The notes beneath the pieces are model-generated. The model did not search any database. It was not told the DNA's origin and worked only from the letters and a program-made list of their open reading frames with translations. Both the position numbers and the translations under genes were made by a program. Below are positions 10,750-23,029 of a DNA stretch of 64,000 nucleotides, one piece after another. Numbering within the stretch: position 1 is the first letter of the stretch; each line of letters starts with the position of its first letter. Source of the DNA: Mallotus nudiflorus (Eukaryota; Streptophyta; Magnoliopsida; Malpighiales; Euphorbiaceae); contig CANTUR010000049.1 in the NCBI GenBank assembly GCA_947683625.1, positions 1,652,501-1,716,500 of the forward strand, written 5' to 3'.

Positions 10750-13700
10750 TTTAAGTACTCAATTTCGTGATGCAATTATACATAGTGCAACGAAAGCCCC
10801 TATGATGAAAAATTAATTGAGAAATTGATCTTTAGTGCTAAAATTTGAGATTTTAAGGACTAAATTGTTGTATTTTTGGATCAAATTACAAAATCTTGAT
10901 TCTAGAAATACTTTTTTTAATTTTTAATTTTTCGGGACTGCTGAACAAATTGGTAGTCGACATTTAGCTAATGCTGACCAACATTAGCCAAATGCTAATT
11001 AGCATTAGCCAAATGCCAATTGACATTTGCCTAATGCCAATTGGCATTAACTAAATAACAATTGTTATTATGAGACATTCACATTTTTTTAGTATTTTTC
11101 GTCACTTTTCAGTATTTTCCTATTTTCTAATTGGTCCAAAATTAATTTATTTTAATAAAGAAATTATTTTGAATATTTTTTGTGTATGGTACACATCCAT
11201 TACATGCATTTTCTCTTTATGAAATCTTGTTATCCTGATTTTATATTTTGAAAAAAATAGAACTCCTTTATCCTGCCTCTCCTATGATCACGTAAGAGGT
11301 TAGCAATGATGTGATCACACGAGAGTTGTTAGCTGAGGATAAAAGGAAAGGAAAGTGATAGAAAGAGGGGGTTTTAGAGAGGCTAAGGTTTTGAAGAAAT
11401 GTTTGAGAGAAAAAGCAAAGAAAAATTAACACAGAAAAAAAACCTTTATACTGCAAATTTCAAAGAAACCTTTTCAAAAGGAAGAAAAATACGTTCTTTG
11501 TTTTTCTTAAGTCTAGGAAATCAAGAAGAAAAGAAACAGAGTCAATCTCAAATCAATGACAATCCCAATCTGAGGGGCATTCAAATAGCATCCGCACAAC
11601 ATTCTTCTTCTTTATTCCCTTATTTCATTATTTATTTATTATTTTCTTTGATTTAATTATTTCTTTTTTATTTTATTATTTAATTAGTACTAATCTATTT
11701 CTTTTGTTTATACATTTTTTTTATTTTGATTTTGTCTTGAGATGGGTATAACTGGAATGACTATGTGAGGGCAAATGAACAGATAGAAAATCTATGGAAT
11801 GTCATGGATTAGAACCTATAATATTTTAATGTGGGTTTTTAGGGTTCTACTTTTTATTTTATTTATTTTTATTTTGTTTGAATATAATTTCCTATTTGTT
11901 TTATTTACGTAGGAATTGTAATAACCCCAATAGTGAGAATAGTAATTATTTGCTTTTGTGTTCTTAAAATAAATTAGTAATTAGGCTTTCACTTAGTAAA
12001 ACCTAATAAAATCAATGATGGTAGTAGATTAATTTTAGGATACAATGAAATTGAATTAGGGTTTCTTAGAAAAATCATGTAAAAATTGTTGTTTTCATTT
12101 ATTTTTGGTATGTTTGTTGAATTGGGTTTTATTTTTGGTTTTCATACCTTTTAGGCCCTAAGCCCACATTAGGTCTAACCGACTTAATCAATAGACTTAA
12201 ATTGGCTTTAGGGTTTAATTTAATTAAAACCAATATAGGCCCATTTTAGGTTAATTAGATTTAGGCCCATTTTAATTAATAAAATCAATTTAGATTTAGC
12301 CCAGCCTAATAAAACATTTTTATTTCCTTTAAAATTAATTTAGACTTTAAGCCCATTTTCTAGTTAATTAAAATTTATTTAAATTTGGCTCATCCCTTTT
12401 AATTTCATTACTTTTAAAATAAATAAACTTAGGCCCATATTTCACTTAAAATAAAATCAAGTTAGACTTAGGCCCACTAATTCAACTTTTCCTTTAAAAT
12501 TTTATAGACTTAATGTTAGTGATATGCACTAGGTCAATCATTTGTGATTATGTATTGACTTTCTTATTTTGTTAATAAAGAGGTATTATATTATCATTTG
12601 ATTTTATGATAATTACATGAATGGTTAATTCTTACTAAGGCCATTAAGTATGTGACTTGATAGTAAAACCCTTAGATTCAAATAAGAGTTCTATTCTAAT
12701 TATCCCTAGCCATTTATTCATTATATGAATATTAAAGTATTAGGGCTAGTATGATGTTGATTGATGGTTATGTTTTACTAATCATAAATATGAGATATTA
12801 AGTCAACTCATAGGTACATGATGATAGATTATGTACTGGATTGACCCACTATGAGAATGCTACATAGATTATTGTCATAAGTATTTCTTATCACAGTAAT
12901 TTTATTTCGATCCTTTGACCTTGAAATCATCATGGATTTCTACATAGCTATTTTATGTTTTGACACATTCTAACATTTTCTTTAACCGGACGATTAAAAG
13001 GATGTTGTTGGATATAAAATTAGTTATGTGAGGAATGTGAGTGATTTAGAAGGAATTTATCCCTCATTAATATGAGAAAGATATATAAAGGCCCCTTGAT
13101 GAGATAGACTGAAGGAAAATGCATGGCCATGCTGAAATGAATTGATAAAGAGTTATCATTTTCAGTCTACTTGGAATCAAGTCATAATATTGAACTATAT
13201 AAGGATGACATTCTATGCCTTATGTTCAATTAAGATATCATGTGATAAAGGGACAATAAAATTCACTGTACTTAGGTTATGTCGGATTATTGACTTCACA
13301 TGACTTGGGTAGTCATAAAGTCTTGCTAGAGGCCACTTATGACTTGTAAGCCTAAATAGAGATTTAGGCCCACTGCCAATGTTATGTGAACCTACAGGGT
13401 CACACACTTAGAACAAGCCCAAAACGGATATGGGTTTAATAAGCCCAAAATAAACTCTGTGGAAATAAATAATTAAAGTGTTTTATTTATTTAAGATAAA
13501 TGTTATTTTAAATAAATAAATAAATAAGATATTATTTTTTATTTTTTTTTAAAACAAAATCAAAATATAATAAATGAAAAATTACCAAAAGGTCATTGGT
13601 AAGTGAAACCCTAATTTGGAGTCTATAAATATATTATATTCTCTAGGGTTTCACACACTTGTTTTTCCTGCCTCCAAATTCGTCTTCTTTCCTCTTAGAA

Positions 13701-14560
13701 AATAAAGACAGAGTTTTTCCTTTTATTCTTGATTTGTGAGACAGTCAAGGAGGTTGCTAGCACACACACTTAAATTCGTTTTGTGAAGGGCTGTTCGTGT
13801 GGATACCTATAGAGGACGCATCCTTTTGGAGACGTCTTGATCTGAACAACCAAGCCAAAAAAAGCTCGAGGTAAGTGTCACCGATGTGAACCTCCTCTCA
13901 TCCTTCCAGAGAATCTTGCCTCTTCTACGTTTTGGTAAGATTTTAAAACCCTAGATTTAATCAAATAGTCGAATTACATGGATCCAGGCTTGGGAACGTG
14001 ATAAAATTTTAATTTTTCCGCTGCGTTTGTATCACGAATCCCAACACTTAAGCCAATTTTCTTAGATAAATTAAAACAAATAGACCTAGATTCATTAAAA
14101 TTGATAAAATATAGGTCATTTGTTAGCCCACTTCACTTGTAAATAAAATGTAGAATTAACTAACTTCTAAATAAAATTAACTTAGTTTAGACTTAGGGAT
14201 GTTACACCCTATATGAATGCTTTTTTATATATGATTTATGATTAGTTGCCTTAAGGTTAGATGGATGTTCAAACTAGGTTTTATTAAAATTGCATGTAAT
14301 TAGAGAATGAAGTAATAATTCATAAAGTAATTCTAAATGGACACAAAACTAAGAGAAGTTAGTATTTTGTTCCTAGAATGTTTTAGTTATGGTGCTAGCT
14401 TTCTTTTAGAGAATCGAGTACCACCAAAGCAATTTTTCCCAGTTATTACCCTGGGTGGTGCTGTCTTATCTCTAGACTATGTCTTTGTGATATAGTAGTG
14501 TGTTCCCTAGGTCACTGACCTGCTAAAATCTTAGGTGTGTGCTAAACCCTGCCGTCTATA
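10750..14560 (+). repeat. 5' LTR of Tat element A, interrupted by a solo LTR
   Basis: Aligns with 26853-29161 from CAATTTCGTGATGC onward. At 12514-14046 it is interrupted by a foreign solo LTR. It contains short palindromic repeats of the GGCATT/AATGCC type (10955-11050) and many AGGCCCA motifs (12150-12490). There is no coding capacity. Confidence 0.88.
12509..14051 (-). mobile_element. Solo LTR of a copia-type element with perfect 5-bp TSD
   Basis: The insert spans 12514-14046 (1533 bp), beginning TGTTAG and ending CCAACA on the plus strand, flanked by CTTAA at 12509-12513 and 14047-14051. The uninterrupted sequence exists in the other LTR of Tat A (28625-28650), proving the insertion. On the minus strand it starts TGTTGGGATTCGTGATAC, typical of Ty1-copia LTRs, so I call it a minus-strand solo LTR left by LTR-LTR recombination. 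No internal domains or primer site are present. Confidence 0.88.
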
Positions 14561-14561
14561 G

Positions 14562-14580
14562 TGGTGACTCCACTGGGAAT
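14562..14580 (+). other. Primer-binding site of Tat element A
   Basis: TGGTGACTCCACTGGGAAT begins two bases after the LTR. Close variants of this sequence are the usual primer site of Tat/Ogre elements; element B carries the same site at 47095. Confidence 0.8.
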
Positions 14581-15894
14581 AAGAGATACTGATTCTACTT
14601 GTGTTCTTTAGGATCATTTTATTAATTATTATTTTATTCTTACATTCATTATGCATGTCCCTATTTACCTAATGGTGTTGGTTTATGATTCTATGATTCC
14701 ACTAGCTTTATGGGGTTATAGATTAGCTAATCATCACTTTTAGCCATAATTTAGTTTAAGAGGGATTGCCGGGCTCATCTGGCCAAAGCCTATAACCCAA
14801 GTCCTAAAGGGGGGTGGTCTTCTCTTGAGTTGGTAAAGGATGCCAGGGCCCTCTAACCTTAGCTTGTGACTCAAGTCCATAATAGAGGGCATCTTGCAAA
14901 GGGAACCTTGACTTCTTACCAGACCTTAACCACATATAATGCCCTAGTAATTTCCCCTAGGATTTACCCAAATTGCTTATATGTTTGTTTGCTATGAGGT
15001 TTTTCTATTTATAAGAGCCCAGTCCCATACTTTTGAAATCTAGTTAGGGTGATAAAGGTTCGGCTAGACCTTTATACCTAGAAATGTTGTTTCCACGCCT
15101 TTATTACTTTAAGAGAGATTTGGCATGCACATCGGTCCCTGATACCCCTATTAATATTAAGGCTAAGACAAAAAATCCTAGGAAAAGAAACTTGCCATTG
15201 AATACGTGTATGGGAGGAATAAGGTTGGAAGGTTTATGCTTGCATGTTGTGTGTTGATTGTTTCCTGATACTTATTATGTGCTATTTGCTTGCTTGCTAC
15301 TTACTATATAGCACGTGCATCATGCATACATGCACTTCATCCATCATACTAACACCTTATTTTGCAGCCATCATAGATTCATCTAGGTCTTCTCATATTT
15401 AGGGATAAAAAAGTGGTAGACTAAAAAGAGCAAGTTAAAGTCCTAAAGCCCTAGCAAAAGAAATCCTTCACAGGTTGGATAGACTAGATAGAAGTCCTAT
15501 CAACCTGCTTTATTTAGAAGCTGAACCATAGAAATGGAACATCAACAAGAAGGGAACTAGACCTTATAAGATATCAAAGGAGCTATGATGGATAACATGA
15601 GGGTTATGATGTAGGATGAACTACGACAAGCTTTAGCAATATTAATGCCACCTGCCACTACTGTTATACCATCACTTGCACTTGAACAACCACCTATTGT
15701 TGCTACTATCCCACCTATTGCAGATGCTCCACCTACTATCAATAATTCTGGGGGGTAACCTATTACCAGAATTCCACCTATCATTGATATAAAGGTGGAA
15801 GATATTAAGAATTACCTAATAGAAAAAGCCAAAAGAGAATCACTGGAACTGGTACAAGACCTTGAGTTCAAGTAGATGTAAGCACTAACCTAGA
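14581..15894 (+). other. Leader region of Tat element A
   Basis: About 1.3 kb lies between the primer-binding site and the first clear gag codons. A proline/isoleucine-rich frame around 15640-15790 may be the gag N-terminus but is broken by stops. Confidence 0.5.
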
Positions 15895-17327
15895 AAATGT
15901 CTAAAATGGAAGAACTGATTAGGGGACAAGGCATGGGATACTCATTTAACTTTGATGATATGCTACAAATGAAGGGTGACAAGCTGCCTGACAAATTCAA
16001 AATGCCTCAGCTACAAAAGTTTGATGGAACTGGAGATCTTAGAATTCATCTGAGTCAATACACTATAACTATGAGCACTACTAAAGCCCTATTAGCAGTG
16101 ATCACTAGATTTTTTTATGTTGTCTTTAGAAGGAATCTCTATAAACTGGTATCATAGGTTAGAGAAATCTATCAATGCTGATTAGAAGGAGTTATATACT
16201 ACTTTTCTAAAATAATATGAGTACAATCATAGATTAAAGGTATCCATCAGGGATCTGGAATTAACTAAATAAAAATCCAATGAGTCTTTTTTTTAATTTC
16301 TTGACTCATTTCATGAATAAAGCAAGGTTAATGAAAAACAAGTTAGCTAAAAAGGATTAGGTTAGGATGGTACTTTGAAATGTGTTGCTTAATATGATAG
16401 AGAGACTATAAATCATGAACCCCAAAACATTCATAGACTTGTATGATGATGGTCTACACGCAGAAGAGATTGAGAATGATAAGAAAAGAAGCTCTAGAGG
16501 CACTAGAACTAGAAACTACCCAATTGGGAGAACACAATAAGGAAGTACTAGTCGAGCGGTAGAAGTAACTTTAACCAACCACTCTCCAATGTCTTAGAAA
16601 GACTAATCCATAAAGTGCTACTTTGATCTTTAACCTTCTCCAAACCACCTAACCCAAATGTCCCAGGTTATGATCCTAACAGTTATTGCAAGTTTCACCA
16701 AGTAGCTGGCCACTCCATAGATACCTATATCCGCCTCAAACATAAGATCCAAAACCTAATAGACTCCGAAAAAATCATAGACCCTGAAAAATCCAACTCC
16801 AGTCCAAACACTATAAATAACCCTTTCCCATACTATCGAAATGTCCTACCACCAACCACCATGATGATCAAATCAGGAGTTAGTGAATAAGAAGTGCTAA
16901 ACTCCTTTAAAAACCTAAACTCTATAACCAATGCAGAATCTCTTAATGCCTCCAAAGGAGTTAAAGATTTTCTAGGATAGCCCTTTGGCAAGTTTGACTA
17001 CAAAGTATTCTACTCCAAGCCACCCTCTACTGATATCCCTGTTGAGTCAATAGTGCCCTCAAGATGGGGTAATGAATTTGATAATAAGCTAATGGAAGAA
17101 GGAAAATAATTTGAAACCCCCAAACAGCCCTCAAGAGGAGTTGAAGATTTATTGGGGCAACCTTCGAGAAGTTAAACTATAGAGTATTCTACTTTAAGCT
17201 AGCTTCAAGTAATATATCCTTGGAAGAGATTGTGCCTACAAGTTAGGGTGATGAATTCGAAGATGATAAGGAATCCTTAGCTCCTAAACAATCTCAGGAA
17301 GAGGTTGAAGAACTGCTAAACCAATAG
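15895..17327 (+). pseudogene. Tat A gag, degraded
   Basis: The first part (about 15898-16150) reads LPDKFKMPQLQKFDGTGD and TITMSTTKA, a Ty3 capsid-type gag. A frameshift follows and the next part reads INWYHRLEKSIN. At about 16684 the frame gives YCKFHQVAGHSIDTY followed by RLKHKIQNLIDS, the Tat form of the nucleocapsid finger. Many stops interrupt it. Confidence 0.75.
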
Positions 17328-18493
17328 ATGGGCAAGCTTAATCTACAGAAGTTGAAAGGGAAAGAAACATGCACAGTGGATGTGTGGAAAGACGGGAAAA
17401 GGGATAAGATTATTGGAGTTGTAGACATCTGGTATGACTATGATGAGGAGAATTCTAATGGCTTTGATGTGTGGAGTAATAACCCTAATGTAAACCATGT
17501 CTTTAAAAGTGGAAAGAATTATAAAACAACTGAAAAGAAAATTGAGAGAGTCATAGAAAGAGAAGAAATAGAAGATGCAGAAGTAGAGAAAGAGTAGAAA
17601 GAAGACCTTATCATAAAATAGCTCAAAAAAGCTAAGCCGAATGTGAGCATTTATGAACTGTTAATGCATTTAGGTAGCCATAGAAGAGCACTTGTTAAAG
17701 CTCTATCAAATATGATTATTGAAATGACAACTACACCTAAGGCCATGGTAGCAAAGGTTATAGAAAAGAAGCATAGGCTAATAACATTCTCAAATGATGA
17801 TTTGCCTTTGGAGGGAAGAAATCATAATAAGGCGCTATTTATTCTAGCTGAAGTAAAAGGGAAAAGAACCAACTTTGTGATAGTCCATGATGTTTCTGCT
17901 ATCAATGTGTGTTCGCTAAAGATTCTACCTAATTTGGGTCTAAAAACTAATGACCTGATATGTTCAAACCTTATAATAGGGCCTATGATGATAGCACCAA
18001 GAATGTAGAGGGAACATTCCAAGCCTTGGTTAAAATAGGACCTATGGAGTCAACTATTGAGTTTACCATATTAGACATTCTTGTCACCTACATTTTACTA
18101 TTGGGTAGGCCATGGTTCCATGTTTTGGGAGGAGTACCCTTGACTGTGCACTAGAAGATAAAATTCCCTCACAAAGGAGATATTGTGACTATAGAAGTTG
18201 GAACCAATGCAGTTGTGGTAGCCATATTGGAAAAGCATAAGTAAGTATGTGTTCCACCTAGTTTCCAAGTTACTAGAATATTCAATGGGACAGAAATAGA
18301 TCCTAGAGTTGCAAAAATGATGGAGAGCATAAATTATCAACCTGGGTGAGGGCTAGGAAAGAGTGAGCAAGGAAGTCCCAAGCTCCCAAATTTTAAGACC
18401 CAGGACAACACAAAAGGATTGGGATGTACTGAGATAGGACCTACCAATAGAAGGTCACGAAAGAAGGAGAAGGCAAAAAAATAAACCCTTAGG
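17328..18493 (+). pseudogene. Tat A protease and G-patch region
   Basis: The aspartic protease region (about 17640-18150) contains VIVHDVSAINVCSL where Tat elements have a VDDGSALNVCPL-type active site. The catalytic Asp-Gly is altered here (HDVSA), so it should be inactive. The flap region LGRPWFHVLGGVP follows. At about 18310 ARMMESINYQPG and GLGKSEQG form the G-patch characteristic of Tat/Ogre polyproteins. Stops and a frameshift break the frame. Confidence 0.75.
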
Positions 18494-18960
18494 AAGAATT
18501 GGGCCGTTAAGTGAGAACTTCATCAAACCAGGGGAGGGCAAATACTAAATGGGCACTAAGGAATCTGTCAATGTGGCTGGAAAGGACATCCCTGGATTTG
18601 AAATCTTGAAAGAACAAATTATGGAGAATCTAGTAGCAGGCAACAAGGAGGAAGTTATGAAGCAAGTAGCTAAGAGGATAGGTGATACTACTGTTAAGGA
18701 GTTGTTGTGTCTGCCACTTGAAGAGGAGCCATCCCAGGATTTAGCCACCATTATTAGTGATAGCTTTACTAATGTTTTTTATAAAGAAACTAATGTAATA
18801 ATGTTCAATCTTTATGAGGACAAAGATGTTATTTTTCCTATGGTCAATGATATGAATACTGGTTTTACTTGTGTGATGTGCATCCTAATAGTTCTATGCA
18901 TTATAATTTAGATCGTTCACGTATGTTTGACATAATTTAATTCAATTTGATTCATTTAAC

Positions 18961-20000
18961 ATGGGCATGAATGATAATCCAAAGAACATTTCTATATCAT
19001 ATGATGTAACTCCTTCAGAGAGGGAAAATTTTAAGAAAATATTAACAAAAAGAAAGGTAGTATTTGCTTGGACTTATGAAGACATGCCAAGTTTAGATAG
19101 GGACATTGCAGAGCATCACATTCCAACTCATATGGAAATAAAACCAGTTAAATAGAAATTGCGTAGGCTAAGACTAGATTGGATTGAAAAGATAAGAGAA
19201 GAAATTACTAAACAAATTTAGGCCAACTTTTCAGAGTTAGTAGATTACCCTAAATGGCTAGCAAACATAGTACTAGTTCCCAAGAAAGATGGTAAAGTGT
19301 GAATGTGTGTTGTCTTTGGGGATTTAAATAAAGCATGTCCAAAAGATGACTTCCCGTTACCTTATATTGACATAATAATGGATAGTGCGATGATGAGTGC
19401 AATGTATTATTTTATGGATGGATTCTCTAGGAACAACTAGACAATGATGGCAATCATGAACAAGATCAATATAGCTTTCATTATAAAGTAGGGGACCTAT
19501 TGCTATAAGGTGATGCCTTTTGGACTAAAAAATGCAAGAGCAACTTATCAAAGGGCAGCTACTGGTCTTTTCCATGACATGATGCATAAGGAGGTGGAAG
19601 TATATGTGGATGACATGATGGTCAGGTTAGAAACAAAAGAAGGACACTTTGAAGCTTTAGACAAGTTCCTAGCTCAAATTGAATGATACAATTTAAGGCT
19701 CAACCCAAAGAAGTGCATTTTCGAGGTTACTTTAGGAAAGTTGGTAGGACATATAGTAAGTAGTAAAGGAATTGAAGTGGATCCAGATAAGGTGAAAGCT
19801 ATTCAGGAAATGCCAATACCAAAGACAGAGAAAGAAGTGAGAGGATTCCTTGGTAGGTTGTAGTATATTAGTAGGTTCATTGCAAAAATTACTAATATTT
19901 ATGACCCTATCTTTATGCTCTTAAGGAAAGATCAGCCGGTTAAATGGAATGATGATTGTTAGAAGGCCTTTGATAGGATTAAAGAATACCTCACAATCCA
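18961..20000 (+). pseudogene. Tat A reverse transcriptase
   Basis: Frames around 18961-20000 give Ty3 RT blocks: WTYEDMPSLD, VPKKDGKV, KACPKDDFPLP, MPFGLKNARATYQR and the catalytic EVYVDDMM (about 19597), then LRLNPKKCIFEV and GFLGRL. The YVDD box is intact. Stop codons replace expected Trp, Gln or Arg codons (TGG, CAG or CGA to TAG/TGA) at several points. Confidence 0.85.
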
Positions 20001-20880
20001 CCAGTACTGAAACCATTAAGACAAGGCAAGTCATTGATCTTATATTTGGCTTTAGAAGAGAACGCAATGAGGGCAATGTTGGCACAAGAGGGAATGGATG
20101 GAGTAGAGCATGCAGTGTATTACCTTAAGAAGAAGTTTCTGCCATATGAAAAAAAGTATGATATAGCAGAGAAGACATGTCTGATAATGATCTGGCCAAT
20201 AAGAAAATTAAGACATTACTTTCAGTCCCATTAGGTTTAGGCTATTTCAAAAATAGATCCTTTACGGTATCTATTTCAAGCATATGCTTTAATTGGAAAA
20301 ATTTCTCCATGGCTGGTACTCCTAATTGAATTTGACATAGAGTATATTATTACAAAGGTAATTAAGGGAAGAGTAGTAGCAGAATTCCTAGCTCAAAATG
20401 CAGTAGAAGATGATGTACAATGGAATTTAAAATTTCTAGATGAGAATTTAGCAGTTATAAAACATTGAGAGTAGAAGCTTTATTTTGATGGAGCTATAAA
20501 TAGTAAAGGAGCTGGATTAGGAGTGATTCTTATTACTCTAGAAGGTGAAACCATACCAATGACCAAAAGGTTAGACTTTAAGGTCACAAATAACATGGCT
20601 GAATACGAACCATGTATCTCTGGAGTAGAGGTAGCCATGGCAGCTGGAGCAAAAAAGTTATTGGTATATGGAGATTCAGTGTTAGTCATCAATCATGCTA
20701 ATGAAGAATGGGAAGTAAAAGAGGAAAATCTGAAGCCTTATGTCTACTATTTTAAAGCCTTAATAAAAAACTTCATTAACTGTATCTTCATCCATTTATC
20801 AAGGGACGATAATTAAATGGCAGATGCACTAGCGACACTTTCTTTGATGTGGGATAGTACGATTGGATTGCCTATAAAAC
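20001..20880 (+). pseudogene. Tat A tether and additional RNase H domain
   Basis: The Ty3 RNase H part (YYLKKKFLPYEKKYDIAEKT) is followed by a second RNase H: LYFDGAINSKGAGLGVIL, then NNMAEYEPCISGVEVAMAAG, YGDSVLVINHA and MADALATL. The order Asp (DGA), Glu (AEYE), Asp (GDS) matches the archaeal-type RNase H that Tat elements acquired. A stop lies at 20814-20816 just before MADALA. Confidence 0.82.
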
Positions 20881-22248
20881 CTTTAGTAAGCATGAATTCA
20901 AGAGCACCATGTTATAGGGGTGAGCAGATTATGAATTTTCAAATAGGGCCTAAAGAAAAGCCTTGGTTTTATGAAATTCAGGGGTTCATTAAAGAAGGAA
21001 AGTATCCAAATGAAGCAATCTCAAAGGAGAGATATGCTCTTCATGTTCTTGCACTAAATTATGCAAGTCATGATGGAGTATTATACAAAAGAATGCCAAA
21101 TGGAATGCAGCTCAAATGTCTTAAGAAAGATGAAGTTGAAGAGGTGATGAAAGAAATCCATTTAGGAGCTTGTGGTTCTCACATGAATGGGATAATCCTG
21201 GCAAAGAAGATAATCGGACAAGGGTACTACTGGATGAGTATGGAAAAGGATTGCATCATAGTAGCAAGACAATGCCATCAGTGCTAGATTTATAAGAATA
21301 TTAACCACCTTCCTTCTACGGTGCTAAATAGCTTATCATCTCCCTGGCCCTTTACAATATTGGGGATTAATATTATAAGAGAAATAAGGCTGACATCATT
21401 AAATGGGCATAAGTATATAGTGGTGGCGATTGATTACTTTTCAAGATAGGTAGAAGCGGAATCCTTCAACGCTTTGAAAGAAAAATAAATGGCATGGTTC
21501 ATTGAGAAGATCCTTATTTACAGAAGGGTTCCGCATCATATTGAGATAGATAATGGGGTTCAGTTTCAAGTAGAAACAGTAGAGTTGTTATAAAAGTATG
21601 GGATTGAGCACTATAAATCTTCACCTTATCATCCTCAGGCAAATGGAGTAGTGGAAGAGGCTAATAAAAATGTCAAGAAGAACCTCTATAAAATGGTTAA
21701 GACTTATAACGATTGATCTGAATTTCTTCCTTTCACCTTATGGGGATACAAGACTATAATTAAAACTGTCATAGGCCAAACACCATTCTCATTGGTGTAT
21801 AGCTATAAAGTAGTTTTGCCTATAGAAACTAAAATCAAGTCTTTAAGAGTGGTCATAGAAGCTAAAACATCTAAGAGTGAATGGGCAAGGAAGAGATATA
21901 ATCTCCTTGTATCTTTGGATGAGAAAAGGATGGATGCTTTATTCCACACTCAAATATATTATAGAAGTATAGCAAGATCATTCAATAAGAAGGTTAAGCT
22001 TGGAAAGATTAAAGCTAGTATCATGGTGTTAAAGTAGTCTAGGGCTATGGTGTTTGATTTGAAAGGAAAATTTAGACCAAATTGGGAAGGACCATATTTA
22101 GTCAAATCAATTCTACCTAAGGGAGCAGCTAAGACATCAGATGATTAAAGGGAATGAGTTCATGGAGCCTATTAATCTGGATCGCCTTAAGAAATACATG
22201 TACAAAATGAATAAAAGTAGTATAAAAAAAATAAAGTCCGCTTACTAG
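20881..22248 (+). pseudogene. Tat A integrase
   Basis: The zinc-binding HHCC region ends HLGACGSHMNG and CHQC (about 21165-21287). The catalytic core has VAIDYFSR and EIDNGVQF, and SPYHPQANGVVEEANK carries the Glu. The C-terminal part reads KFRPNWEGPYLVKS and LDRLKKYM (frame-corrected by eye). Several stops are present. The last codon is a TAG at 22246-22248, inside the 5' strand of the first hairpin of the downstream cluster. Confidence 0.82.
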
Positions 22249-22842
22249 AAAACCTACAAAGGCTAATCAGGCAAAATATAAGACAGTCCTGCTATCTAGA
22301 AAACCTGCAAAGGGCTGACAGGCAAAAATTAGGGAATAAATAAAAAAAGTAATCCCACTGATTAAAAAACCCATAAATACATAGTTAGGCAAAAATTAAG
22401 GAAATAAAATGTGAGCGAAAAATATTCAGTTAGAAAATTCAAAAGGACTAGCTGATAACATGAGTTATATTATATGGCGTAGCAAATGTACTCATTTTGG
22501 CCCTAATTAATGAATCTTATTGAAATAGAAGTTTTTTTTGACATCATATGTGCTATCTTATTTCTAATGCATAAGTGCTAAAAAGGAAAAAAATAACATG
22601 AAAGTCTAATAAGCTCTATGAGACCATTTTTAACTATGCCTTTATTTCTTCTTCTGTGACTTATCATGTAAAGCTTGAATTCTTTTGTATCTAGAAAATC
22701 TGGGTGGCTCTGTAGCTTGTATCATGACCCAAATTTGAAAAGTAAAAGTAAGAAGCCTACTAAGTTGAAAACCTAAAAGGGCAATTTAGGCAAAAGTTAG
22801 GGCATTTTTACTAAGTTGAAAACCCAAAAGGGCGACTTAGGC
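22241..22842 (+). repeat. Cluster of six hairpin repeats at the pol stop of Tat A
   Basis: Six copies share the plan: stem, A4 bulge, 3-bp inner stem, tetraloop, inner stem, stem, then AGGCAAAA. The best ones are CTAAGTTG with CAATTTAG (22760-22789), CTAAGTTG with CGACTTAG (22811-22840), TCAGTTAG with CTAGCTGA (22426-22455) and CTGATTA with TAGTTAG (22358-22388). The copies at 22242-22268 and 22289-22321 pair less well. Inner loops are CCT-GCAA-AGG, CCC-AAAA-GGG and similar. Pairing is kept while the bases differ, as expected for an RNA structure; the function is unknown. Confidence 0.7.
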
Positions 22843-23029
22843 AAAAGTTGGGCATAAAAACTAAATAAAAAATACCTTTACTCTACTGAAGTCCATCTAT
22901 CCAAGTCTAAGATCAGTTTAACACGATGTATACAAACAGTACAGGATTTAGAACACAACAGTATGATAAAAAGATTCTGATACAAATAGAAGTCAGAAAC
23001 TAAGATAGTTCAAATCAGTCATCCTAAGC

